This document shows, in pieces, positions 27,141 through 35,972 of a stretch of 64,000 nucleotides of DNA. How positions within the stretch are numbered: the first letter of the stretch is position 1; every line of letters starts with the position of its first letter. This stretch comes from Neisseria lactamica NS19 (lineage in GTDB: Bacteria; Pseudomonadota; Gammaproteobacteria; Burkholderiales; Neisseriaceae). The translations under genes and the position numbers were made by a program. The DNA lies in contig AEPI01000041.1 of NCBI GenBank assembly GCA_000193795.2, positions 1 through 64,000 of the forward strand. Reading direction: 5' to 3'. The notes beneath the pieces were generated by a model that searched no databases, was not told where the DNA came from, and saw only the letters and a list, made by a program, of their open reading frames with translations.

Positions 27141-27215
27141 AACTATGTCCATCAAGAGCGGGTTACGAAATATTCTTTTATCGGGATATTTCAAAAGTTG
27201 AAAGAAAAGTGATTT

Positions 27216-27416
27216 TCAGGATAAAAGTTGATCGACTATCTCTGATAGCCGGTTCGGATCGGGCGGCTGCCGGAATGTGAACGACATATCTTCTTCATTT
27301 TCATCCGGTAGGAAATGCCGTTTTTGAGCCAAGCATCCGTTGTCGCGCAATACGTCCGGATAGATTTCCACCCGAACGGAAATAAGCGGTTTTCCCTTAT
27401 AAACGGATGAAATCAA
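27216..27416 (-). CDS. Small hypothetical open frame
   Basis: A 66-codon frame starting from TTG, with upstream codons open to a stop near 27459. The product begins ISSVYKGKPLISVRVEIYPD and ends PNRLSEIVDQLLS; it is mildly acidic and has no signal or membrane helix. The composition looks protein-like, but no start with a ribosome-binding site is visible and I recognise no family. It may be the tail of a gene displaced by insertion of the mod-res pair. Confidence 0.35.
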   Translation of the reverse strand: MISSVYKGKPLISVRVEIYPDVLRDNGCLAQKRHFLPDENEEDMSFTFRQPPDPNRLSEIVDQLLS

Positions 27417-27488
27417 CCAAATATTGAAACACAGCCCAAAACAATAAGGCGGTACGCATCATATACGTACCGCCTGCTTTTCAATCAA

Positions 27489-28061
27489 TCAGCGTTTTTT
27501 ACCGGTAACGGTGGCAACAGCCAGATTTTCATTACGTTTCAAGGAAACGCTTTCTACACCTTCAGGCAATTTGATGTCTGACAAATGCAAAATGTCGCCG
27601 GCAACCACTTCGGCACAATCCAAATCCAAGAAAGCAGGAATATTGGCAGGCAGCGCAAGCACTTCAACAGTAGTGTTCAACAGAGATACACGACCGCCTT
27701 GCAATTTAACGGCTTGAGAGTTTTCAGCGTTAACAATGTGCAGGGGAACGCGGATGCGTACAAGCTGATCGGCTTTAACGGCTTGGAAGTCGATGTGCTG
27801 GACTTCGCGGCGGAACGGGTGCATTTGGAAATCACGGACGATAACGTCTTTGGTTTCGCCGTTCAGAGACAATTTAATCAACGCGGTATGGAAAGATTCT
27901 TTTTCCAATGCGTAGAATACGGTCTTATGATCCACAGCAATCGCAACGGGCTCTTGACCTTCGCCGTACAAAATACCGGGGATTTGACCTTCGCGACGCA
28001 GGCGGCGGCTCGCACCAGTGCCTTGTGCTTCACGAACAGAGGCTTGAATTTCATAAGTCAT
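27489..28061 (-). CDS. rplY: 50S ribosomal protein L25 (CTC family)
   Basis: Binds 5S rRNA. At 190 residues it is the long form, with an N-terminal L25 domain (YEIQASVREAQGTGASRRLRREGQIPGILYG) and a C-terminal TL5-like beta domain, ending KNENLAVATVTGKKR. It lies 66 bases after the prs stop on the same strand and is likely cotranscribed with it. Confidence 0.95.
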   Translation of the reverse strand: MTYEIQASVREAQGTGASRRLRREGQIPGILYGEGQEPVAIAVDHKTVFYALEKESFHTALIKLSLNGETKDVIVRDFQMHPFRREVQHIDFQAVKADQLVRIRVPLHIVNAENSQAVKLQGGRVSLLNTTVEVLALPANIPAFLDLDCAEVVAGDILHLSDIKLPEGVESVSLKRNENLAVATVTGKKR

Positions 28062-28127
28062 ACTAAATACTCCAAGTTAAATAAAACTACCGTCATCGGC
28101 CGCGACCAGCTTAAGACGGCTTCGGGC

Positions 28128-29111
28128 TTATGGCAGCAACATACTGCCTGTCATCACTTCTTCATTGAAAAGATATGAGACGGATTCTTCATTGCTGATG
28201 CGGCGGACGGTTTCGGCCAACAGACCGGCAATCGTTACCTGACGGATACGGTCGCATTGTTTGGCCGCATCAGACAAAGGAATGGTATCTGTTACAACAA
28301 CTTGGTCGATTTCGGATGAGGCGATACGGCTGACCGCCTCTCCGGAAAATACGGCGTGGCTGGCATATGCCAAGACACGTTCTGCACCGCGCTCTTTCAG
28401 GGCGACGGCGGCTTTGCACAGCGTATTTGCAGTATCAATCATATCATCCACAATCAGACAGCTTCTGCCTTGAATATCGCCGATAATGTTCATGACTTCC
28501 GCCACATTGGCTTTCGGGCGGCGTTTATCGATAATCGCCAAATCGGCATTCAAGGATTTTGCCACTGCGCGGGCGCGGACGACCCCGCCGATGTCGGGGC
28601 TGACGACAGTCAGATTTTCAATCCGCTGCTGCTTGATATCGTTCAACAGAATCGGGGTGGCATAAATATTGTCCACCGGAATATCAAAGAAGCCTTGAAT
28701 CTGGTCGGCATGCAAATCAACGGTCAAAACACGGTCGATACCTGCCGAATAGAGCATATTCGCCACCAGTTTGGCAGAAATCGGAACACGGACGGAACGC
28801 GGACGGCGGTCTTGGCGCGCATAGCCGAAATACGGAATGGCTGCGGTAATACGGCCTGCCGAAGCACGCTTCAGTGCATCCGCCATCGTCAGGATTTCCA
28901 TCAGGTTGTCATTGGTCGGCGCACAGGTCGGCTGAAGGATGAAAACATCGCGGCCGCGTACGTTTTCCAACAACTCGACGGCAACTTCACCGTCTGAAAA
29001 CTTGGATACGGAAGCATTACCCAAAGAAATGTCCAAATGTTTGACAACACGTTGTGCCAATTCGGGATTGGCATTGCCTGTAAATACCATCAAACTGTCG
29101 TACGCAGCCAT
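28128..29111 (-). CDS. prs: Ribose-phosphate pyrophosphokinase
   Basis: Makes PRPP from ribose-5-phosphate and ATP for nucleotide, His and Trp synthesis. The 327-residue protein shows the ATP-binding loop FGYARQDRR, the flexible catalytic segment VVSPDIGGVVRARAVA, and the PRPP signature CLIVDDMIDTANTLCKA. ATG 29111 starts the family homology (MAAYDSLMVFTGNANPELA) and has a GGTGAGAAT leader; the open frame extends far upstream only because it runs through the tRNA gene. Confidence 0.96.
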   Translation of the reverse strand: MAAYDSLMVFTGNANPELAQRVVKHLDISLGNASVSKFSDGEVAVELLENVRGRDVFILQPTCAPTNDNLMEILTMADALKRASAGRITAAIPYFGYARQDRRPRSVRVPISAKLVANMLYSAGIDRVLTVDLHADQIQGFFDIPVDNIYATPILLNDIKQQRIENLTVVSPDIGGVVRARAVAKSLNADLAIIDKRRPKANVAEVMNIIGDIQGRSCLIVDDMIDTANTLCKAAVALKERGAERVLAYASHAVFSGEAVSRIASSEIDQVVVTDTIPLSDAAKQCDRIRQVTIAGLLAETVRRISNEESVSYLFNEEVMTGSMLLP

Positions 29112-29249
29112 ATTCTCACCTGATTTTATGTTTAACTTCCGCTCAGAAAACACAATGCTTCCCTCCGCTTGTACCAAGCCCGATATTATACCTGCAACAT
29201 CCGGCACAAACAAAGGCATTTCAATATTTTTATTTCTGCATGATAAAAA

Positions 29250-29271
29250 GCGTGTAAGAATACTTACACGC
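29250..29271 (-). terminator. Rho-independent terminator after tRNA-Gln
   Basis: The perfect stem GCGTGTAAG/CTTACACGC has a 4-base loop and is followed on the minus strand by TTTTTATC. Confidence 0.88.
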
Positions 29272-29278
29272 TTTTGCC

Positions 29279-29354
29279 TGGCTGGGGAGGAAGGATTCGA
29301 ACCTTCGCATGCTGGAATCAAAATCCAGTGTCTTAACCGCTTGACGACTCCCCA
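29279..29354 (-). tRNA. tRNA-Gln (anticodon TTG)
   Basis: 76 bases including the encoded CCA. The acceptor is TGGGGAG/CTCCCCA, with the unpaired-type first base usual for tRNA-Gln, the T arm is AGGTTCGAATCCT, and the anticodon loop TTTTGAT. It lies 9 bases after the ispE stop, so it is probably processed from the ispE transcript. Confidence 0.95.
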
Positions 29355-29363
29355 AAACAATGT

Positions 29364-30209
29364 TCAATCAGGCATCAGCGGGTGTGCTGCAAGACCCTCT
29401 GCCAAATACGCCTCATATAAACATGAAACTTGTCGGTATATATTGTATGCGCTATCCCTGTCTCGGCAGGCTGTGAACACGCACGCGCCGGAACCTGTCA
29501 TTAAGGCAGCCCCATATCGGGACAACTCGGAATAGGCTTTCCAAACTTCAGGGTATTCTTGAAATACAACTGCCTGCATATCATTTCTAAACGGTTGCAG
29601 GTTTTGGAAAGTCGGCATTATGCTTGAGGCAGAATCCCGTGTCAAGCATCCGTGTGTGAAAATTTTTGCAGTGGAAACGTGAACAGGCGGTTTGGCAATG
29701 ACATACCACTGTTTCGGAATATCCATTCCTATCAGTTTTTCACCTATCCCGCTTGCAAAAGCATTTTTTCCGAAAACAAAAAATGGTACGTCCGCACCCA
29801 AAGTCGCGCCCAAGTCAATCAGCTGCCGCTGCGTCAAACCACACTGCCACCAACGGTTCAACACCAGCAAAACCGTTGCGGCATCAGAACTCCCGCCGCC
29901 CAAACCGGCCCCGGTCGGAATTCTTTTGTCCAGCCATATCTCCACGCCGGCAGGGGTGCGTGCATATTTTTGCAGCAACGATGCGGCACGGTAGCTTAAA
30001 TCCGCTTCCTGCGGCATTCCATCAACCGGATTGTGCAGGATGATTTTTCCGTCGTCCCTCGGTTTCAAATATACGGTATCCTGCAAATCTATCAGGCAGA
30101 ATATGCTTTCGATATTGTGATAACCGTCCTCGCGCCTGCCGGTAATCCTCAAATCGAGATTCAGTTTTGCAGGCGCGGGAAAGGCCTGCCGTCCGTCCGT
30201 AACACTCAT
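29364..30209 (-). CDS. ispE: 4-diphosphocytidyl-2-C-methyl-D-erythritol kinase
   Basis: A GHMP kinase of the MEP isoprenoid pathway. The 281-residue protein starts FPAPAKLNLDLRITGRREDGYHNIES, carries the substrate-binding Lys and Asn near the N-terminus, and has the phosphate loop PTGAGLGGGSSDAATVL near residue 100 and a C-terminal GSGACVFTA motif. Its start lies 9 bases downstream of the lolB stop, forming a lolB-ispE-tRNA-Gln unit. Confidence 0.95.
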   Translation of the reverse strand: MSVTDGRQAFPAPAKLNLDLRITGRREDGYHNIESIFCLIDLQDTVYLKPRDDGKIILHNPVDGMPQEADLSYRAASLLQKYARTPAGVEIWLDKRIPTGAGLGGGSSDAATVLLVLNRWWQCGLTQRQLIDLGATLGADVPFFVFGKNAFASGIGEKLIGMDIPKQWYVIAKPPVHVSTAKIFTHGCLTRDSASSIMPTFQNLQPFRNDMQAVVFQEYPEVWKAYSELSRYGAALMTGSGACVFTACRDRDSAYNIYRQVSCLYEAYLAEGLAAHPLMPD

Positions 30210-30218
30210 ATATCCGCC

Positions 30219-30800
30219 TTACCGTATGCGTGCCGCGCATTGTTCTTGGGTTTCGGTTTCAGACGGCATACCGATTTCGCTGAAAACCAGTCTGATGTTC
30301 AATTTCCCGTTATCCAATTGCAGGATGCGGGCTTTTCCTTCGCTGCCTGAGGTTCTGCCGATTGTCCAGCCGTATTGCTCCAGCATACCGTCCGGCAGGA
30401 TGCGGTAAGGTGCGCCCGCCACCCGCCTGCCGTCTGCCCAGATATGCAGATATTGGATTGGCAGCTTGAAACCAATAAGCTGCCGGCTCAACTCTTCCGC
30501 ACTTTCCGCCTGATAAACATTTCCTTTGGCATCCACTGCCAACGCACCGTCTTTGTCTTGGCACATCTGTCCGAGCGTGCCGCCCAAAGGGGTGTTGATA
30601 TTGATGGTTTCCACGGGCGGTTGGTATGTCCAATCAAAATTTGCATACGAACCTTTCCCTTCCGCTTTCACTGCCAGCCGCCCTTCTGCCGTGAAACTGC
30701 CGATGTATTCGGACGGCTGCCACAGGTTTTCGTTATTTTGAGGTAATTGCGCGCAAGCGGTCAAAAGCAGGATGACCGATGCGGATACGGTGTGTTTCAT
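30219..30800 (-). CDS. lolB: Outer-membrane lipoprotein LolB
   Basis: The receptor that takes lipoproteins from LolA and inserts them in the outer membrane. The 193-residue protein has a lipobox (LLLTACAQLP, Cys at residue 16) and the unclosed-barrel fold segment WQPSEYIGSFTAEGRLAVKAEGKGSYANFDW. ATG 30800 is chosen for the lipoprotein signal and the AAGGAAATT upstream. Coupling to ispE is the standard proteobacterial order. Confidence 0.94.
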   Translation of the reverse strand: MKHTVSASVILLLTACAQLPQNNENLWQPSEYIGSFTAEGRLAVKAEGKGSYANFDWTYQPPVETININTPLGGTLGQMCQDKDGALAVDAKGNVYQAESAEELSRQLIGFKLPIQYLHIWADGRRVAGAPYRILPDGMLEQYGWTIGRTSGSEGKARILQLDNGKLNIRLVFSEIGMPSETETQEQCAARIR

Positions 30801-30879
30801 CAGAATTTCCTTAAGGGGGGCAATCCTGCCGGCCGGCAGGTTCGGCGAACCGTGTGCCGTCTGAAAGGATGGGCCTGCA

Positions 30880-32724
30880 TTATTTCCGGGGTTTCCGGGA
30901 AGCTTGGGGCAATGCGATGCCGTGGCGTTTGAGCGTTTCGCGCCATATTTTCTTATCTCCCGTAAGATGTGCCGCCTGAGTCCACACATCAACCGCCCGA
31001 TCGCACTCGCCCAATGCCCACAACACCTCGCCCAAATGGGCGGCAACTTCCGGCTCGGGCCGGCTCTCAAACGAATAACGGAGGTACGGCAGCGCACTTT
31101 CCGCATCGCCTTTCAGGTAATACGCCCAGCCTATGCTGTCATTGACGGCGGTATCGTCCGGGTTGATTTGGTATGCCGTCTGAAGCAGGGCGAAACCTTC
31201 GTCCAGACGCTTGGAATCGGACAGCAGGCTGTAACCTAAATTATTCATAATTTGTGCATTGTCGGGCGTAAGTTTGAGTGCTGCTTCAAGGTCGGCAATC
31301 ATTTTTTTCCGCTTGCCAAGCCGATCGTAAACAACTGACCGCTGTACCAATGCCTCTGCCAGTAACTCTTTATTGCTGCCGACAGGCGGTTTTTCGATAA
31401 TCTTGTCCAGCCCCCTCAAAGCCTCCCGTGTATCCGGCAGCTTCGACAGGGCGAGCATCTGTATTTTGGACAAATTGTCTGCCGTAAAATAACGCCCCTG
31501 CTGTTCCGGCAGCTTCCTTACCTTCCCAATCAGCCGCAAGGCAGGTTTGACACCGTCCAGTTCGGCAGCTGCCGCAGCCGCCAGCACACCTTTGTCGAAC
31601 AGATATTCCGGCGCGGAGACTTTTTCCAGCCACTGCCTGACTTTGGCATAATCCCTGCGGTCGGCATATATCATCGCCGCCGTCATTGCCGCCCTGCCCC
31701 GCTGTTCCCCCGTCCCCCTGCCGTATGCCTTTTCGGCGTAACCGTCGATAACGGAAATATCTTCTTTCCGGTTTGCCGCCAATATTGCCGCCTGAATGTA
31801 TAAATCCGCATCCGGGTTGGTTTCCAGCAGCACTTTCAAGCGTTTGTAGGCATCATCGGGACGGCGTAGGGAAACCAAATTCATGATTTCCATTTCCTGC
31901 CAGGCGGACGACAGATTCCGGGTGTCTGTTTGTTGGAAAAAGCCGTCGAGTATTTCGGGATATTGGCGGGCGGTCAGGCGCAGGACGATGAAGGTGGGCG
32001 GCAGGATTTCGGCATCGAGTTTTGACAGGCGTTGCAATGCCGCGATTGCTTTATCTTTTTCCCGTACTTGCAGGCTGAAGACCGCATCGGCAACTGCCGC
32101 TTCAGGCATATGCCCGTATTTCATTGCCGCGCGGCGGACGGCTTCCGATGCTTTTTTCGCCAATCCGTCCTGCTGCACGGCGGCTTGCGCCAACAGCAAA
32201 AATACCCTGCGTTTTTGCATATCGTCCGATTGCGCCAGCACCTCTTCCAATCCGTCCAGACGCTGATTTCCCCCTTCCCTCAATACGTTCCGCAGCCACC
32301 CCGCCCGTTTTTGCGCCCCGCCCGGGACAGGCTCGATCTGCCGCCATTTCTGATAAATCATCTCAGCCTGTTCAAACGCGTTCAGCGACACGGCCATTTC
32401 CAAGGCGCGTTCGGCGACTTCGGGGGATTTTGTGCGTTCCAACATCAGCATATAGCTTGCCAGAGCCGTTCCCGCCTGCCCTTTCTGCAAAGCCGTTTCA
32501 CCGCCCAGCAGCGTAAATATCCGATTAACCCGCTCGCCCACAGCGGCACGGCGTAAGCGATTGTTTTTGATTTCTTCCTCGCTGTAACGCTGATGTTTCC
32601 TTAAAACCTTTCCGGCTTCCTTCGGCTGTTTCATATCCCCCGCACCGCTTCCGGCGGCAGATACCTGTCCGGCAAGCAGGGCTGCCGTCAACACAGATAA
32701 AATTTTGAAACGGTTGGGTAGCAT
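30880..32724 (-). CDS. Exported TPR-repeat protein
   Basis: 614 residues with a signal peptide ending GQVSAAGSGAG, then helical TPR repeats through most of the length. The clearest are in the C-terminal third, such as LEAALKLTPDNAQIMNNLGYSLL and FALLQTAYQINPDDTAVNDSIGWAYYLKGDAESALPYLRYSFE. It is predicted to be periplasmic or outer-membrane associated. It lies just upstream of lolB on the same strand, a context common for TPR proteins in betaproteobacteria, but no function is established by sequence. ATG 32724 is preferred because AAAGG is spaced 6 bases from it. Confidence 0.85.
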   Translation of the reverse strand: MLPNRFKILSVLTAALLAGQVSAAGSGAGDMKQPKEAGKVLRKHQRYSEEEIKNNRLRRAAVGERVNRIFTLLGGETALQKGQAGTALASYMLMLERTKSPEVAERALEMAVSLNAFEQAEMIYQKWRQIEPVPGGAQKRAGWLRNVLREGGNQRLDGLEEVLAQSDDMQKRRVFLLLAQAAVQQDGLAKKASEAVRRAAMKYGHMPEAAVADAVFSLQVREKDKAIAALQRLSKLDAEILPPTFIVLRLTARQYPEILDGFFQQTDTRNLSSAWQEMEIMNLVSLRRPDDAYKRLKVLLETNPDADLYIQAAILAANRKEDISVIDGYAEKAYGRGTGEQRGRAAMTAAMIYADRRDYAKVRQWLEKVSAPEYLFDKGVLAAAAAAELDGVKPALRLIGKVRKLPEQQGRYFTADNLSKIQMLALSKLPDTREALRGLDKIIEKPPVGSNKELLAEALVQRSVVYDRLGKRKKMIADLEAALKLTPDNAQIMNNLGYSLLSDSKRLDEGFALLQTAYQINPDDTAVNDSIGWAYYLKGDAESALPYLRYSFESRPEPEVAAHLGEVLWALGECDRAVDVWTQAAHLTGDKKIWRETLKRHGIALPQASRKPRK

Positions 32725-32835
32725 AATCATCCTTTATCCGACATCCGTCCGAACCTTCAGACGGCATATAATCAGGCGTAACTTTATCACAAGCAGAATC
32801 GTTTGTAGATTTGCGAAACCCCGTTCAAAAAATAA

Positions 32836-32866
32836 ATGCCGTCTGAAATACTGCTTCAGACGGCAT
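32836..32866. terminator. Uptake-sequence inverted repeat after panC
   Basis: ATGCCGTCTGAA/TTCAGACGGCAT with a 7-base loop, 16 bases past the panC stop (minus strand). Confidence 0.82.
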
Positions 32867-32882
32867 TCCCGACGCTTGCGGT

Positions 32883-33719
32883 TCAAGGGAGTTTTATTTC
32901 CACATTGTCAATCAGGCGCGTCGCTCCCAAACGGGCGGCGGCCAAGACCACCAGCTTCCTATCCCCCGTCCGTGCCACTTCGAGCGTACCGGCGTGGCGG
33001 ATTTCGACATAATCGACCGTCCAGCCGTGTTCCGTCAGAGATTGGACGGCGCGTTTTTCCAAACCCGCATAATCCAAACTGCCCTGCGCCAAAGATTCGG
33101 CAACAGCCTTCAATTCGCGGTACAGGCGCGGGGCTTCGGCACGCTCCGCCGCACTCAAATACCGGTTGCGGCTGGACAGTGCCAATCCGTCTTCCGCACG
33201 CCCTGTATCGACAGGCACGATTTCAACATCAAAATTCAAATCCTCGGTCAAACCTTTAATCACGGCAAGCTGCTGGTAATCTTTTTTGCCGAAACAGGCA
33301 ACATCCGGCATGACAATATTGAACAGTTTGGACACCACCGTCGCCACCCCGCGAAAATGGCCGGGGCGGAACTTGCCGCACAACTCATTTTGCAGGTTGG
33401 GCGGTTCGACGTTGTACCGTTGTTCCACGTTCGGATAGAGTTCTTTCTCATCGGGCGCGAATATCACGGCGACACCCTCGGCTTCCAGCTTGTCCGCATC
33501 CTGCTGCAAAGTGCGCGGATATTTGTCGAAATCCTCGCCCTGACCGAATTGCAGGCGGTTGACGAATATGCTGACCACGACGCTGTCCGCCCGCTTTTTC
33601 GCCTCACGCACAAGCGCGAGATGCCCTTCGTGCAAATTGCCCATAGTCGGCACGAACGCCACCGTTCCCGCATTTTTACGCCACGCGCGCAGTTCTCGAA
33701 CAGTATGTATGATTTGCAT
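32883..33719 (-). CDS. panC: Pantothenate synthetase
   Basis: ATP-dependent condensation of pantoate and beta-alanine to pantothenate. The 278-residue protein has the nucleotidyltransferase HIGH-like motif in FVPTMGNLHEGHLALV, the FGQGEDFDKYPR segment, FGKKDYQQL, and the KMSKS-like region LSSRNRYLS. ATG 33719 starts the family homology (MQIIHTVRELRAW). It sits downstream of panB, separated by a terminator hairpin. Confidence 0.95.
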   Translation of the reverse strand: MQIIHTVRELRAWRKNAGTVAFVPTMGNLHEGHLALVREAKKRADSVVVSIFVNRLQFGQGEDFDKYPRTLQQDADKLEAEGVAVIFAPDEKELYPNVEQRYNVEPPNLQNELCGKFRPGHFRGVATVVSKLFNIVMPDVACFGKKDYQQLAVIKGLTEDLNFDVEIVPVDTGRAEDGLALSSRNRYLSAAERAEAPRLYRELKAVAESLAQGSLDYAGLEKRAVQSLTEHGWTVDYVEIRHAGTLEVARTGDRKLVVLAAARLGATRLIDNVEIKLP

Positions 33720-33796
33720 AACGGTAATCCTTAATCCTTCGGGCTTCCTGCCCGACAAAACGCGCCGATTATACGCGCCGCGCACGGCAAAACAAA

Positions 33797-33826
33797 ATGC
33801 CGTCTGAAACGGCTTTCAGACGGCAT
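33797..33826. terminator. Uptake-sequence inverted repeat between panB and panC
   Basis: ATGCCGTCTGAA/TTTCAGACGGCAT, 16 bases after the panB stop, suggesting panB and panC are not strictly one operon. Confidence 0.8.
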
Positions 33827-33842
33827 CGGCAGCAAACCTTGT

Positions 33843-34634
33843 TCAGTCTGCAAAAATATGTTCCGCAGCAGGGAAAGTTTTGGCTTTGACTTCGGCAACA
33901 TACGCCCGAACCGCCGCCTGAATGCTGCTTTGCCCGTGCATAAAGTTTTTGACGAATTTCGCCGTCTTGCCCGGAAAAATACCGAGCATATCGTGCATCA
34001 CCAAAACCTGCCCGTCGCAATCCGCGCCCGCACCGATGCCGATAGTCGGACAGGAAACAGATTCAGTTACCTTTTTTGCCAGTTCCGCAGGAACACACTC
34101 CATCAATACAACCGCCGCCCCCGCATCATCGTGCGCCTTGGCATCGTTAAGCAATGCCTGCGCCTTGCCGCCGCGCCCCTGAACTTTGTATCCGCCGAAG
34201 GCAAACACAGATTGCGGGGTCAGACCGATGTGCGCGCAAACCGGAATACCGCGCATTTGCAGAAATTCAGTCGTTTCCGCCATCCACACGCCGCCTTCGA
34301 GTTTGACCATATGCGCTCCTGCCGCCATCAGTTCGGCAGCGGCGGCAAACGCCTGCTCCTTACTCTGCTGATATGCACCAAACGGCAAATCACTGACAAT
34401 CATCGCATTTTTTGCACCGCGTGCTACACATTCGGTGTGATAACACATATCGCGCAGGCTGACGGGCAGCGTCGATTTCCGCCCCTGAACCGCCATACCC
34501 AAAGAATCGCCAACCAGCAGCATTTCCACACCGGCATCGTCCATCAGCGCGGCAAAACTGGATTCGTAAGCGGTCAGCATAGCGATTTTCTCACCTGCCG
34601 CCTTCATTTTTTGCAGTGTGTTCACAGTAATCAT
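33843..34634 (-). CDS. panB: 3-methyl-2-oxobutanoate hydroxymethyltransferase
   Basis: The first committed step of pantothenate synthesis. The 263-residue TIM-barrel protein has LTAYESSFAALMDDAGVEMLLVGDSLGM with the Mg-binding Asp, SDLPFGAYQQS, LEGG followed by HIGLTPQSV, and SCPTIGIGAGADCDGQVLVMHDMLG near the C-terminus. Confidence 0.95.
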   Translation of the reverse strand: MITVNTLQKMKAAGEKIAMLTAYESSFAALMDDAGVEMLLVGDSLGMAVQGRKSTLPVSLRDMCYHTECVARGAKNAMIVSDLPFGAYQQSKEQAFAAAAELMAAGAHMVKLEGGVWMAETTEFLQMRGIPVCAHIGLTPQSVFAFGGYKVQGRGGKAQALLNDAKAHDDAGAAVVLMECVPAELAKKVTESVSCPTIGIGAGADCDGQVLVMHDMLGIFPGKTAKFVKNFMHGQSSIQAAVRAYVAEVKAKTFPAAEHIFAD

Positions 34635-34737
34635 CAGATATTGTTACCCCGCCCTTTTCAGACGGCCTTTTCAGTTTGAAACGGGCTATTATAGTGAAAT
34701 GCCCGCAGCCCTGCCACCGACCGTGCCGCAAATGCAA

Positions 34738-34769
34738 AACAGCCCGACTGTTTTACACAATCGGGCTGT
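34738..34769 (-). terminator. Terminator after the tRNA-Thr pair
   Basis: The stem ACAGCCCGA/TCGGGCTGT, with a loop rich in T and A, is followed on the minus strand by TTTTGC. Confidence 0.75.
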
Positions 34770-34775
34770 CAAATC

Positions 34776-34851
34776 TGGTGCCGGCACCAAGAGTCGAACT
34801 CGGGACCCCCTGATTACAAGTCAGGTGCTCTACCAACTGAGCTATACCGGC
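34776..34851 (-). tRNA. tRNA-Thr (anticodon TGT), copy 1
   Basis: 76 bases including CCA. The acceptor is GCCGGTA/TGCCGGC-type, the D arm GCTCAGTTGGTAGAGC, the anticodon loop CTTGTAA and the T arm GAGTTCGACTC. Confidence 0.95.
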
Positions 34852-34885
34852 ATATTGGATTGTATTACCGCACCATAAGCAAGGA

Positions 34886-34961
34886 TGGTGCCGGCACCAA
34901 GAGTCGAACTCGGGACCCCCTGATTACAAGTCAGGTGCTCTACCAACTGAGCTATACCGGC
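34886..34961 (-). tRNA. tRNA-Thr (anticodon TGT), copy 2
   Basis: Identical in sequence to the copy 34 bases downstream, a tandem duplication of the whole gene. The rest of 34635-35126 shows no protein gene. Confidence 0.95.
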
Positions 34962-35126
34962 AAAGAAAGCGAATTATGCAGACAACTTCACACTTTGGCA
35001 AGAAATTTGTCCGACCCCCTCATAAAAATAAACTAAGTATTTTATTTAAAACAAAATTAATTTGAAACAGAACAAGCATCGGCATTCTGATAGAATATCT
35101 GCCTTTCAAACCGACCGTTCACACCG

Positions 35127-35918
35127 ATGGCAAGACATCCCTACCGCCGCCTCCGTCCTGCAAAATCCGGCTTTCCCGAAGTCGGCATTTCCGAAGAAGG
35201 CAATATCCGTTCGCTTCACTTGGGCAGCGACACCATCCAAAGCTCGATGAACCTCGACCGCCCGTCCGAGCTGGTGCTCTCTTACAGCCGCGCGATGATG
35301 GGCTGGCTGCTTTTTGCGGAACACCTGCCGCAGCATATCACCCAAATCGGCTTGGGCGGCGGTTCGTTTGCGCGCTGGATAGATAACTACCTGCCCGATA
35401 CACGTCAAACTGCCGTAGACATCAACCCGCAGGTTATCGCCATTGCCCGCAACCTGTTTGAGTTGCCTTTCGAGGGCGAGAAATTTGAAATTATTGAAGC
35501 AGACGGTGCGGAGTACATCAAAGTCTTCCGCCACAACACCGATGTGATTTTGGTGGACGGATTCGACGGCGAACAAATCATCGATGCGCTGGTTGAAGAA
35601 CCGTTCTTCCGAGACTGCCGCAACGCGCTCTCTTCAGACGGCATATTCGTGACCAACTGGTGGAGCGGCGACAAACGCTATCAACGCTTCATCGAACGGT
35701 TGTTGAACGTCTTTGAAGGGCGCGTATTGGAACTTCCTGCCGAAAGCCACGGCAATGTGGCGGTAATGGCCTTCCAAAGCAGCCCCAAAGAACAAAACAT
35801 AGACAAACTCAAAAAACGTGCCGAAAAACTGGGCGGACAATACGGATTGGATTTCAACCGTATGCTCGCCGGTCTGAAAGCGTCCAACCCCAACAACGGC
35901 AAACATTTCCACCTTTAG
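35127..35918 (+). CDS. Spermidine-synthase-like SAM-binding protein
   Basis: 263 residues with a Rossmann-type methyltransferase core: glycine motif ITQIGLGGGSFARWID near residue 72, acidic ribose-binding VDINPQVIAIARNLFELP near residue 97, and EADGAEYI then DVILVDGFDG. This is the spermine/spermidine synthase superfamily arrangement, but the N-terminal tetramerisation strands of true SpeE are short or absent and no speD partner is nearby. An aminopropyltransferase role is possible, not shown. The next gene starts 54 bases on, suggesting cotranscription. Confidence 0.8.
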   Translation: MARHPYRRLRPAKSGFPEVGISEEGNIRSLHLGSDTIQSSMNLDRPSELVLSYSRAMMGWLLFAEHLPQHITQIGLGGGSFARWIDNYLPDTRQTAVDINPQVIAIARNLFELPFEGEKFEIIEADGAEYIKVFRHNTDVILVDGFDGEQIIDALVEEPFFRDCRNALSSDGIFVTNWWSGDKRYQRFIERLLNVFEGRVLELPAESHGNVAVMAFQSSPKEQNIDKLKKRAEKLGGQYGLDFNRMLAGLKASNPNNGKHFHL

Positions 35919-35972
35919 GCCGCCATCTTCGCGGCCGCATCGGAATATGCGGCAAACCAAGAGGAAACCATT

